Assembly: GCA_024278715.1 (NCBI GenBank)
Contig: JAJRSN010000316.1
Coordinates: 1-11,849 of the forward strand
Source: Calditrichota bacterium
Lineage (GTDB): Bacteria > Calditrichota > Calditrichia > Calditrichales > Calditrichaceae
Direction of reading: 5' to 3'
Length of the DNA stretch: 11,849 nt
Below the pieces are notes generated by a model. That model had not been told where the DNA came from, did no database searches, and saw nothing but the letters and a program-made list of their open reading frames with translations. A program made the translations under genes and the position numbers. Below are positions 1 to 6,286 of the stretch, piece by piece. Numbering within the stretch: the first letter of the stretch is position 1; each line of letters opens with the position of its first letter.

Positions 1-142
1 AATTATCCATGGCGCATGCGCGTTTAAACGATTTCCCATTTTACCCTCTTCAAAATCGGTAATGTAACTTTCAAAATATAAGTCTTTCCGCCGTATAATA
101 CTAAAAATCTCCTTTTGGTGTAAAGTACCCGATTAATTTCTT

Positions 143-171
143 TTGACATCAGTAATTGACGTATCTAAATT
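143..171 (+). promoter_or_regulatory. Candidate sigma70-type promoter of the ATPase-mnmA operon
   Basis: A perfect -35 box TTGACA (143-148) is followed after 17 bp by TAAATT (166-171), which matches four of six bases of the -10 consensus. It lies 24 bp upstream of the preferred ATG at 196, leaving room for the ribosome site at 185-190. It is the best promoter-like match in the 195 bp before the first gene. Seen in sequence; function inferred. Confidence 0.5.
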
Positions 172-195
172 GATCAAATTAAACGGAGAGTGCGC

Positions 196-642
196 ATGGC
201 ATTTTTGAAAAACGGGGAATATACCGTTACATTTCCGAGTCACATAAAATATCTGGAGACAATTGAACGGATTACATCGCAAATTGCCTCCGAATTACAT
301 TTTGAGGAGACCATTCGCGATGATTTGTCCATTGTTGTGACGGAACTGTTTAATAATGCTTTGCACCACGGGAATAAGGGAGATCAAAGCAAAAAGATTA
401 AGATAACGTTTCGGGTGCTGGAAAAATGCCTGCAAGTATCCGTTCGGGACGAAGGCGCGGGCTTTGATCCGAAAAAGATAAAAAATCCTCTGTCTCCTGA
501 AAATATTTGTGAAGTCAGCGGCAGAGGTCTGTTTTTAGTAGAACAATTGGTAGATGAAATGCGGTATAATATTACGGATAAAGGTAGCGAAATTATTATT
601 CTGAAAAAATTGCCCAAATTCAAATCGGGAGTTTGTCATTGA
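196..642 (+). CDS. RsbW/SpoIIAB-like ATP-binding protein (anti-sigma factor/serine kinase type)
   Basis: A stand-alone GHKL (HATPase_c) domain of 148 residues with no sensor, dimerisation or membrane segment. The N box is ELFNNALHHGN (about residues 50-60), the G1 box DEGAGFD (85-91) and the G2 region GRGLFLVEQL (109-118). This is the build of RsbW, SpoIIAB and related kinases, which bind a sigma factor or phosphorylate a STAS-domain antagonist in the cytoplasm. No STAS or sigma gene is in the window, so the partner is unknown. I prefer ATG 196 over GTG 190, because GGAGAG at 185-190 is then correctly spaced and would otherwise overlap the start codon. The TGA stop (640-642) overlaps the TTG start of mnmA, so the two are probably translationally coupled. 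The family is clear; the precise role is not. Confidence 0.88.
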   Translation: MAFLKNGEYTVTFPSHIKYLETIERITSQIASELHFEETIRDDLSIVVTELFNNALHHGNKGDQSKKIKITFRVLEKCLQVSVRDEGAGFDPKKIKNPLSPENICEVSGRGLFLVEQLVDEMRYNITDKGSEIIILKKLPKFKSGVCH

Positions 643-1760
643 CTACTACCGATAAAAATATAACCGTGGTTGTGGCTATGAGCGGCGGAGTTGATAGCTC
701 AGTTGCGGCGCTGCTGTTAAAGGAACAAGGCTACAATTGCATCGGAATTACCATGAAGCTGTGGGACTACGAATCCGTGGGCGGCAACATTAATCGCGAG
801 AGCGGATGCTGCTCTCTGGATTCGATCAATGACGCCCGAATGGTTTGCGCCAAAATCGGTATTCCGCATTATGTGCTTAATTTCAGCCGGGAGTTCCGCG
901 AGAGCGTTGTCGATGATTTTATTGCGGAATATCTCAGCGGTCGTACTCCCAATCCGTGCGTACAGTGCAACACCCGCATAAAATGGCAGACCCTCATTCA
1001 AAAGGCGCGGGAGTTGGGAGCGGATTACATTGCCACGGGTCATTACGCGCGGGTTAAGTACAACGCTTCTACGGGTCGTTACGAGCTGTGGCAGGGTAAG
1101 TACAAAGAAAAAGACCAATCTTACGCCTTGTGGGGAATTACGCAGGAAAGTCTGGCGCGAACTCTTTTCCCTTTAGGCGAATTAACAAAACCCGAAGTGC
1201 GCGAAATTGCCGAACGCTACGGTTTAAAGACCGCTCAAAAAAAAGAAAGTATGGAAATCTGTTTTGTGCCCGATAATAACTATCGACGTTTTTTGACTGA
1301 GGCGGTGAGTGGTCTGGAAGAAAAAGTCCGCGGCGGAAAGCTGGTAATGGTCGAAGGCGAAACAGTCGGCGAACACCGCGGTTATCCGTTTTTCACCATT
1401 GGGCAGCGCCGGGGAATCGGCAAAGGATTCGGACGCCCGATGTACGTTATCGAAACCGATCCGGCAAACAACCGTGTAATTATCGGAGAAGAGAAATATC
1501 TTTACTCAAAGGAATTAATCGCCAAATCCGTTAATTTTGTGAGTATTCCTCATGCCAAAGAGGGCGTTCGCGGGCAGGTTAAAATTCGTTACAAATCGCC
1601 CGCTGCTCCGGCAGTCGTTTATTCTTTGGATGACGGTCGTGTTCGGGTTGTTTTTGACGAACCGCAAAAAGCGGTTACGCCCGGGCAGTCAGTCGTATTC
1701 TACAACGGTGAAAGGGTATTAGGCGGAGGAATCATCGAATCCTTTAAAAAGAGCGCATGA
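639..1760 (+). CDS. mnmA: tRNA-uridine 2-sulfurtransferase MnmA
   Basis: Adds sulfur to U34 in the anticodons of tRNA Lys, Glu and Gln (the s2U of mnm5s2U), activating the base with ATP in the cytoplasm. The PP-loop SGGVDSS lies at residues 15-21. ATGHYAR, KDQSYALWG and GQRRGIGKG are family signatures, and the C-terminal beta-barrel region is complete. The two catalytic cysteines should be C110 (in NPCVQCN) and C208 (in EICFVPDN). The Asp of the E. coli NPDxxCN motif is replaced by Cys107, and there is a GCC triplet near residue 57, as in the Cys-rich branch of the family. At 373 residues the length is normal. I prefer TTG 639 over an in-frame TTG at 633, because GGGAG (627-631) is 7 nt from 639 but 1 nt from 633; TTG 639 overlaps the upstream TGA stop. 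Confidence 0.95.
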   Translation: MTTTDKNITVVVAMSGGVDSSVAALLLKEQGYNCIGITMKLWDYESVGGNINRESGCCSLDSINDARMVCAKIGIPHYVLNFSREFRESVVDDFIAEYLSGRTPNPCVQCNTRIKWQTLIQKARELGADYIATGHYARVKYNASTGRYELWQGKYKEKDQSYALWGITQESLARTLFPLGELTKPEVREIAERYGLKTAQKKESMEICFVPDNNYRRFLTEAVSGLEEKVRGGKLVMVEGETVGEHRGYPFFTIGQRRGIGKGFGRPMYVIETDPANNRVIIGEEKYLYSKELIAKSVNFVSIPHAKEGVRGQVKIRYKSPAAPAVVYSLDDGRVRVVFDEPQKAVTPGQSVVFYNGERVLGGGIIESFKKSA

Positions 1761-1979
1761 GTATTTAATTTCCGGGATCTTCTCGTTTCAATAAATCGGT
1801 TTAAACATTGCGTCGTTAAGTTAGTCGCGGCAAAAGCCAAAGACGCTTTTCGGATTTTAGAAGACAAAAATTTTTAAACCGGTAACCGGGCGTTGTCGAA
1901 TCGGGATTCGGTTAATGACGGCAATAAAGTTGCGGGTATTTTTATGTGATTTACGGACTGGTTTGTTAACCGGAAAATG

Positions 1980-2011
1980 TTTGCTACTGATTTTTTCATC
2001 TTGTAATTTTG
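1980..2011 (+). promoter_or_regulatory. Candidate promoter of panB in the mnmA-panB gap
   Basis: TTGCTA (1981-1986), a 17-bp spacer and TAATTT (2004-2009) precede panB by about 40 bp. Read the other way, TTTG (1980-1983), 20 bp and TAATTTTG (2004-2011) also match the TTTG/TAnnTTTG promoter form described in Bacteroidota. The rest of the 290-bp gap (1761-2050) holds no gene I can support. It contains a short inverted repeat, CGAATC-GG-GATTCG (1897-1910), without the T-run expected of a terminator. Confidence 0.4.
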
Positions 2012-2050
2012 CGGCGTGAAGTTAAATAAAACAGCAATCGAGTAAAAGTC

Positions 2051-2866
2051 ATGTCTATTCAAAAAGAATCAAAACGGGTTACCGTTCCCCTGATTATTCG
2101 AATGAAGGAACAGGGCGAACCCATTGCCATGCTCACCGCTTATGACACGTTAATGGCTGAAATTCTTGATCAAAGCGGCATCGACATCATTCTGGTCGGG
2201 GATTCGGGCGGAATGGTAATGGCGGGTCATGAGAACACCTTATCAGTTGGTATGAGCGAAATGCTTCATTACGTAAAATCAGTGCGCCGGGGAGTCAACC
2301 GCGCTTTACTTGTTGTTGACATGCCTTTTCTTTCATATCAGATCAGCGTCGAGGATGCGGTTCGGAATGCGGGGCGTTTTTTACAAGAGGGCGGCGCCGA
2401 GGCGGTAAAGCTGGAGGGCGGTAAACCGATAATTCCGGTTGTCGAGCGACTGGTTCAACTGGGAATTCCCGTTATGGGGCATTTGGGACTTACGCCGCAA
2501 TCCATCCACCAGTTCGGCGGATACGGAGTGCGCGGACGCGATGCGGAGATTGCCGCTCAGCTTAAGGAAGACGCCCTCCTCCTGGAAAAAGCCGGGGCTT
2601 TTTCCATTGTTCTGGAAAAAATACCCGCCGATCTTGCTCGTGAAATTTCGGAAATGCTTAGAATTCCGACCATAGGAATAGGCGCAGGTAAATACTGCGA
2701 CGGACAGGTACTGGTGAGCCACGATATGCTGGGTCTTTACGAAAAATTCAAACCCAAGTTCGTCCGCCGATACGCGGAATTGGGTAAGCTAATGTTAGAG
2801 GCTTTCATTCAATATGTGCACGATGTAAAACAAAAGGATTTCCCTTCGGAAAATGAAAGTTATTAA
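2051..2866 (+). CDS. panB: 3-methyl-2-oxobutanoate hydroxymethyltransferase PanB
   Basis: Transfers a hydroxymethyl group from 5,10-methylenetetrahydrofolate to alpha-ketoisovalerate to give ketopantoate, the first committed step of pantothenate and coenzyme A synthesis. The metal-binding aspartates are expected at D51 (LVGDS) and D90 (VVDMPF), and the catalytic Glu at E189 (VLEKIP). Further signatures are MLTAYD (27-32), GHLGLTPQS (143-151) and IGIGAG (208-213). At 271 residues it has the usual length (E. coli about 264). The ATG at 2051 has only a weak GAG-type ribosome site, but the protein begins at the usual family position. The 3' end overlaps panC by 14 nt in another frame, so the two are co-transcribed and probably coupled. 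Confidence 0.96.
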   Translation: MSIQKESKRVTVPLIIRMKEQGEPIAMLTAYDTLMAEILDQSGIDIILVGDSGGMVMAGHENTLSVGMSEMLHYVKSVRRGVNRALLVVDMPFLSYQISVEDAVRNAGRFLQEGGAEAVKLEGGKPIIPVVERLVQLGIPVMGHLGLTPQSIHQFGGYGVRGRDAEIAAQLKEDALLLEKAGAFSIVLEKIPADLAREISEMLRIPTIGIGAGKYCDGQVLVSHDMLGLYEKFKPKFVRRYAELGKLMLEAFIQYVHDVKQKDFPSENESY

Positions 2867-3701
2867 AACCATCGAAGAGATGCGCCGGTGGTCTCGCTCG
2901 ACTCGCGCCCGCGGCGAAACCATCGGATTTGTTCCCACCATGGGCTATTTGCACGAAGGTCATTTGCGTTTGATTCGGGAAGCCAAAAAACATGCCGATC
3001 GGTTGGTAGTAAGTATCTATGTCAATCCCACTCAATTCGGACCAAACGAAGATTTTGAACGATACCCGCGCGATTTTGCCCGCGACGAAAGCTTGTGCAA
3101 ACAGGAAGGCGTTGACGCGGTTTTTTATCCTTCCAACGAAGAGATGTACCGCCCTTTGCACAAAACCTATGTGATTACGGAGGATCTTTCCGAAATTATG
3201 TGCGGCGTTTCCCGTCCCACGCATTTTCGCGGAGTGACCACCGTTGTCGCTAAACTTTTTAATATCGTGCAACCCGATTTTGCGGTGTTTGGTCAAAAAG
3301 ACGCCCAGCAGGCTGTGATCATTAAAAGGATGGTCGAAGACTTAAACTTCCCCGTAAAAATCATTGTGGCGCCCATCGTGCGCGAAAGCGACGGTTTGGC
3401 TATGAGTTCAAGAAATAAATACCTGAATTCACGGCAGCGAAAAGAGGCGACGGTTCTTTACCGAAGTTTGCAATTGGCGGAAAAGGAGTATTCCGGCGGA
3501 AACCATGATCCGGAATCCATCAAACAAAAAATGCGCCGGCTGATCGAGCGGGAATCCGCAGGAAAGATCGATTACATCGAAATGGTTGACGCGGAAACTC
3601 TCGGCGCTCCGCGTCCGGGCGATGGGGATATCTTGGTTGCTCTGGCGGTGTATTTTAATTCAACGCGCCTAATCGACAATACCATTTTAAAAATCCGATA
3701 A
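2853..3701 (+). CDS. panC: Pantothenate synthetase PanC (pantoate-beta-alanine ligase)
   Basis: Condenses pantoate with beta-alanine, using ATP through a pantoyl-adenylate intermediate, to form pantothenate in the cytoplasm. The HIGH-type nucleotide-binding motif is in PTMGYLHEGH (28-37). YVNPTQFGPNED (56-67), FGQKD (146-150) and MSSRN (184-188, the KMSKS-equivalent loop) complete the active site. At 282 residues the length is normal. The start ATG lies inside the end of panB, with GGA just upstream as a ribosome site. panD (aspartate decarboxylase, the source of beta-alanine) and panE are not in the window. The next gene begins 49 nt downstream and may be read from the same transcript. Confidence 0.96.
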   Translation: MKVIKTIEEMRRWSRSTRARGETIGFVPTMGYLHEGHLRLIREAKKHADRLVVSIYVNPTQFGPNEDFERYPRDFARDESLCKQEGVDAVFYPSNEEMYRPLHKTYVITEDLSEIMCGVSRPTHFRGVTTVVAKLFNIVQPDFAVFGQKDAQQAVIIKRMVEDLNFPVKIIVAPIVRESDGLAMSSRNKYLNSRQRKEATVLYRSLQLAEKEYSGGNHDPESIKQKMRRLIERESAGKIDYIEMVDAETLGAPRPGDGDILVALAVYFNSTRLIDNTILKIR

Positions 3702-3750
3702 AAACGAAAACAATTGAAGAAAGTACCAGTAAACGAGAAGGGTTTTTGCA

Positions 3751-4488
3751 GTGAAAGAATTTGTAACACTGATCTTGGCAGCCGGAAAAGGCACTCGAAT
3801 GAAGTCCGATCTTCCCAAAGTATTGCACAAAATAAACGACCGTCCGATGGTGCACTACGTAATCGATCTTGCGCAGTCCCTCAATTCTTTCAGAACCATT
3901 CTGATTATCGGGCATAAGGCGGAACTTGTCAAACAAGCCTGCGCCGATCTTGATGTTGAATTTGCGCTTCAGGAAGAACAACTGGGTACGGGTCACGCCG
4001 TGCAAATAACGGAACCACTTTTAAAGGGCTATGAAGGCGATGTTTTGGTTTTATCCGGGGACGTGCCCCTTTTAACAAAAGAGACTCTTAAAAATTTGAT
4101 TTCGCGGCATCAGGAAAGCGAAGCCACAGCCACATTGCTGACTTCGGAGTTAGAAGATCCGACCGGTTACGGCAGAATTGTGCGCAACGAAACCGGATTC
4201 GTTGAAAAAATTGTTGAACACAAGGACGCCGGCGAAGAAGAATTAAGAATCAAAGAGATTAATGTGGGAATTTACGTGTTCAGGGCGCAACCCTTATTTT
4301 CCGCATTGAAAAAAATAGATAACAACAACGCGCAAGGAGAATATTATTTGCCGGATGTGATTTCCGTTTTTATCGATCAGGGATTAAAAGTCAACGCCGT
4401 AAAAACGCCCGATTTTGATGAAACCCGCGGTATTAATACTCCGGAGCAATTAAAGGCGGCGGAAACTATTTTAAATTTACGGAGTTAA
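3751..4488 (+). CDS. GlmU-type UDP-N-acetylglucosamine pyrophosphorylase, uridylyltransferase domain only
   Basis: A nucleotidyltransferase predicted to join UTP and N-acetylglucosamine-1-phosphate into UDP-GlcNAc, the precursor of peptidoglycan and lipid A. The N-terminal signature LAAGKGTRM is at residues 9-17 (R16, K23 in PKVLH), GTGHA at 79-83 and the metal-binding GDVP at 103-106. GYGRIVR, VEHKDA, NNNAQGEYYLPD and GINTPEQ also follow bifunctional GlmU closely. The protein ends after 245 residues at the linker helix. The left-handed beta-helix acetyltransferase half (about 200 residues in E. coli GlmU) is absent, and nothing like it is encoded in the next 155 nt. Glucosamine-1-phosphate acetylation must therefore be done elsewhere, or the substrate differs. 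The start is GTG, with GAGAAGG (3735-3741) 9 nt upstream. The domain is certain; the exact sugar substrate is inferred. Confidence 0.88.
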   Translation: MKEFVTLILAAGKGTRMKSDLPKVLHKINDRPMVHYVIDLAQSLNSFRTILIIGHKAELVKQACADLDVEFALQEEQLGTGHAVQITEPLLKGYEGDVLVLSGDVPLLTKETLKNLISRHQESEATATLLTSELEDPTGYGRIVRNETGFVEKIVEHKDAGEEELRIKEINVGIYVFRAQPLFSALKKIDNNNAQGEYYLPDVISVFIDQGLKVNAVKTPDFDETRGINTPEQLKAAETILNLRS

Positions 4489-4643
4489 ATTCACATTAAT
4501 GAGAGCGTGGCGATATTAAAAAAGGGTCACATAAATTTGCATTCATTAAAAAGAAGTATCATATTATTTGCAGTATTTGATAAATTAAAAGAGCGGATTT
4601 TAGCTCGAAGAAAAGGTGTTAAAAGATACAAGAGGCAAATCTC

Positions 4644-5114
4644 ATGAAACGCGGAATTATTCTGATTCCATTTATTCTGCTTTATTTTGGGTTGGTCAGC
4701 AGTTCGTATGCCCAATACCGAAATCAACCCACAAAGCCGAATATGGCGGCGATTCTTTCCAATCCCGGCGGCGCATTTTTAGGGGGATTTTTAAATCCCG
4801 AAAAATTACAGATGCGCCATACGGTAAGCATGTCTTACGGTAGTCTTTACGGGCAGGGCTTGATGTTGAGCAGCTACATGAATACGATTGACTACCAGTT
4901 TTCCGATAAATTGTGGATGCGCGCCAATTTAGGAATCGTCTCTTCTCCTTACAACACATTCGGAGAAGGGTTTTACCTGAATAAACCGCAGTTTTTCGGC
5001 GGGGCGGAGTTACAATACCAAATTTCAAAGAACACCAAACTAACTTTGCAAATTCAATCTTCGCCCTTTGGTTACAGCCCTGTTTTCGGGCAATTTTCAG
5101 AATTTTACCGATGA
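4644..5114 (+). CDS. Small exported protein of unknown function, possible outer-membrane beta-barrel
   Basis: A 156-residue protein that I do not recognise. Residues 1-23 form a clear Sec signal peptide: MKR, a hydrophobic core, then SSSYA before Q24. The mature part has alternating polar and hydrophobic stretches rich in Tyr, Phe, Gly and Ser (for example HTVSMSYGSLYGQGLML, QFFGGAELQYQISK, TKLTLQIQS), as in transmembrane beta-strands. The part seen would make only about six to eight strands. There is no C-terminal sorting domain and no cysteine, so it is not a lipoprotein. AGAGG (about 4631-4635) precedes the ATG. It stands alone, with a terminator directly downstream and a 155-nt gap upstream in which TTTGCAT (4536-4542) and TATTAT (4562-4567) are weak promoter candidates. 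Export is well supported; barrel topology is inference. Confidence 0.75.
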   Translation: MKRGIILIPFILLYFGLVSSSYAQYRNQPTKPNMAAILSNPGGAFLGGFLNPEKLQMRHTVSMSYGSLYGQGLMLSSYMNTIDYQFSDKLWMRANLGIVSSPYNTFGEGFYLNKPQFFGGAELQYQISKNTKLTLQIQSSPFGYSPVFGQFSEFYR

Positions 5115-5146
5115 ATTATCGTTCGTACATCTTTTATAACAAGTTT

Positions 5147-5184
5147 GACCGGATTCGTTTAGCGCGGATTCGGTCGTTTTATTT
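5147..5184 (+). terminator. Rho-independent terminator after the exported protein gene
   Basis: GACCGGATTCG (5147-5157) pairs with CGGATTCGGTC (5165-5175), giving an 11-bp stem with two G-U pairs and a 7-nt loop. It is followed by G and a T-rich run (GTTTTATTT, 5176-5184). It begins 33 nt after the stop of the exported protein gene and separates it from the LytR_C-rsfS-argS operon. Confidence 0.8.
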
Positions 5185-5219
5185 AAAAAGATTAGAATTC
5201 AATAAGCATTTTCATTAAA

Positions 5220-5248
5220 TTTGCCCACGTTTGAGAAAACCTTAAATT
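5220..5248 (+). promoter_or_regulatory. Candidate promoter of the LytR_C-rsfS-argS operon
   Basis: TTTGCCC (5220-5226, -35 region) is followed by TAAATT (5243-5248) at a spacing of 16 bp from TTGCCC, or 19 bp from TTTG. It resembles the layouts before the first gene and panB. It lies between the upstream terminator and the ribosome site AGGAG at 5271-5275. Promoter function is inferred. Confidence 0.4.
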
Positions 5249-5288
5249 AGTAGAAACCGATGAATAATTCAGGAGACAAAAAATCACC

Positions 5289-5933
5289 TTGAGACATCGC
5301 AGAAGACTTAGCACTCAAACCGTTCAAAGAAGAAAAACAAGTCAAATTCGCCCCGCGCGCGCGCCAAGGGAGCCAAACCGTTTTATTGCTTTGTTAAAGT
5401 ATATTTTAATTTTGGGTTTTATCGTTCTTGTAATTTACGCCGGCTATAAATATTTAGTACCGGAAATCCGGCAAAAATTACCGGCATTAACTCTTTTTTC
5501 GAAAGCACAGCCGGAAATCACAAAAGATGTCGAGCAACCGTCGCTTCCCGTGGAGGAGCCTGTTGAAACCGCAACGAATGAAACCCAACCCGAAATTTTC
5601 GTGAAAGCCACACAAATCGAAATCCTGAACGGGTGCGGAGAACAGGGGATCGCCAAATATCTGGCTGATAAGCTAAAGGCGTTTAATTATGATGTGGTTA
5701 ACACAGGCAATTATCTGCGAAACGGAAAACCCTATTTCAGCGTGAAAAAAACGCGCCTCATCGATCAGGTCAATTCCGATGAAACCAAACAAAAAACCTT
5801 GGATTTAGCCAAAATCATGGGAATTCCCAGTGAACAAATCGAATCTTTCTCCAATCCCAATCCTATTGCCGATATTACGATCATCATCGGGCAGGATTAC
5901 AAGACATTAAGTATTTTTAAAGGAAAGGAATAA
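5289..5933 (+). CDS. Membrane-anchored LytR_C-domain protein
   Basis: A very basic N-terminal tail (residues 1-32, many Arg) is followed by one transmembrane helix (about 33-56), an acidic Pro/Glu-rich linker (74-103) and a C-terminal LytR_C-type domain (about 108-204; IEILNGCGEQGIAKYLADKL, later DITIIIGQDY). This predicts a bitopic inner-membrane protein with the domain outside the cytoplasm. LytR_C is usually attached to LytR-CpsA-Psr cell-wall ligases; here that catalytic domain is absent, so no reaction can be assigned. The start is uncertain. TTG 5289 lies 13 nt from AGGAG (5271-5275), rather far, while an in-frame ATC at 5283 is 7 nt away; an in-frame TAA at 5265 rules out anything further upstream. 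The stop overlaps the rsfS start by 1 nt (TAATG). Confidence 0.8.
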   Translation: MRHRRRLSTQTVQRRKTSQIRPARAPREPNRFIALLKYILILGFIVLVIYAGYKYLVPEIRQKLPALTLFSKAQPEITKDVEQPSLPVEEPVETATNETQPEIFVKATQIEILNGCGEQGIAKYLADKLKAFNYDVVNTGNYLRNGKPYFSVKKTRLIDQVNSDETKQKTLDLAKIMGIPSEQIESFSNPNPIADITIIIGQDYKTLSIFKGKE

Positions 5934-6286
5934 TGACGTCATCCGAACTTGCAAAAAAGATTGTTGATTTAGCTTTGGATAAAAAAGCTAAACAAATTGT
6001 TTTACTGAATATCAAAAAGATAACAGATTACGCGGATTATTTCGTAATCATGACTGGAGAATCTAATTTACAAATAAAAGCCATCACCGACCATATTGAA
6101 GATGAACTCGGTAAAGAGGGGTTAAAACCGTTTAGCAAAGAGGGTTATGAATACTTTCGTTGGGTTTTGCTCGATTATGTTGACGTGGTGGTACATATTT
6201 TTAATCACGAAGCCAGAGAGTTCTACGGTATTGAACGACTGTTTGCCGACGCCAAAATGGAATTAATAAGCGAAGAGGAAGTATGA
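5933..6286 (+). CDS. rsfS: Ribosomal silencing factor RsfS
   Basis: Binds ribosomal protein uL14 on the 50S subunit and blocks joining with 30S, slowing translation under starvation. Family signatures are DYFVIMTGESNLQIKAI (about 35-51), the GYEYFRWVLLDY block (71-82) and VVHIFNHEAREFYGIERLF (87-105). At 117 residues it has the typical length of the YbeB/Iojap family. The start overlaps the LytR_C stop by one base and the stop overlaps the argS start by four (ATGA). The three genes are therefore one transcript with tight translational coupling, placing a ribosome-silencing factor next to an aminoacyl-tRNA synthetase. Confidence 0.95.
   Translation: MTSSELAKKIVDLALDKKAKQIVLLNIKKITDYADYFVIMTGESNLQIKAITDHIEDELGKEGLKPFSKEGYEYFRWVLLDYVDVVVHIFNHEAREFYGIERLFADAKMELISEEEV

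Noticed and set aside
1897..1910. Inverted repeat CGAATC-GG-GATTCG as a terminator of mnmA
   Set aside because: The loop is only 2 nt, no T-run follows, and it lies more than 130 nt after the stop.
143..2011. A Bacteroidota-style TTTG/TAnnTTTG promoter class for this genome
   Set aside because: The same sites fit ordinary -35/-10 pairs with 16-17 bp spacing, and the tRNA and amrS promoters are plain sigma70-like; three loose matches are not enough.
1874..2062. Minus-strand 62-codon frame in the mnmA-panB gap
   Set aside because: It has no ribosome site or recognisable sequence and overlaps the panB start region; it is treated as chance.
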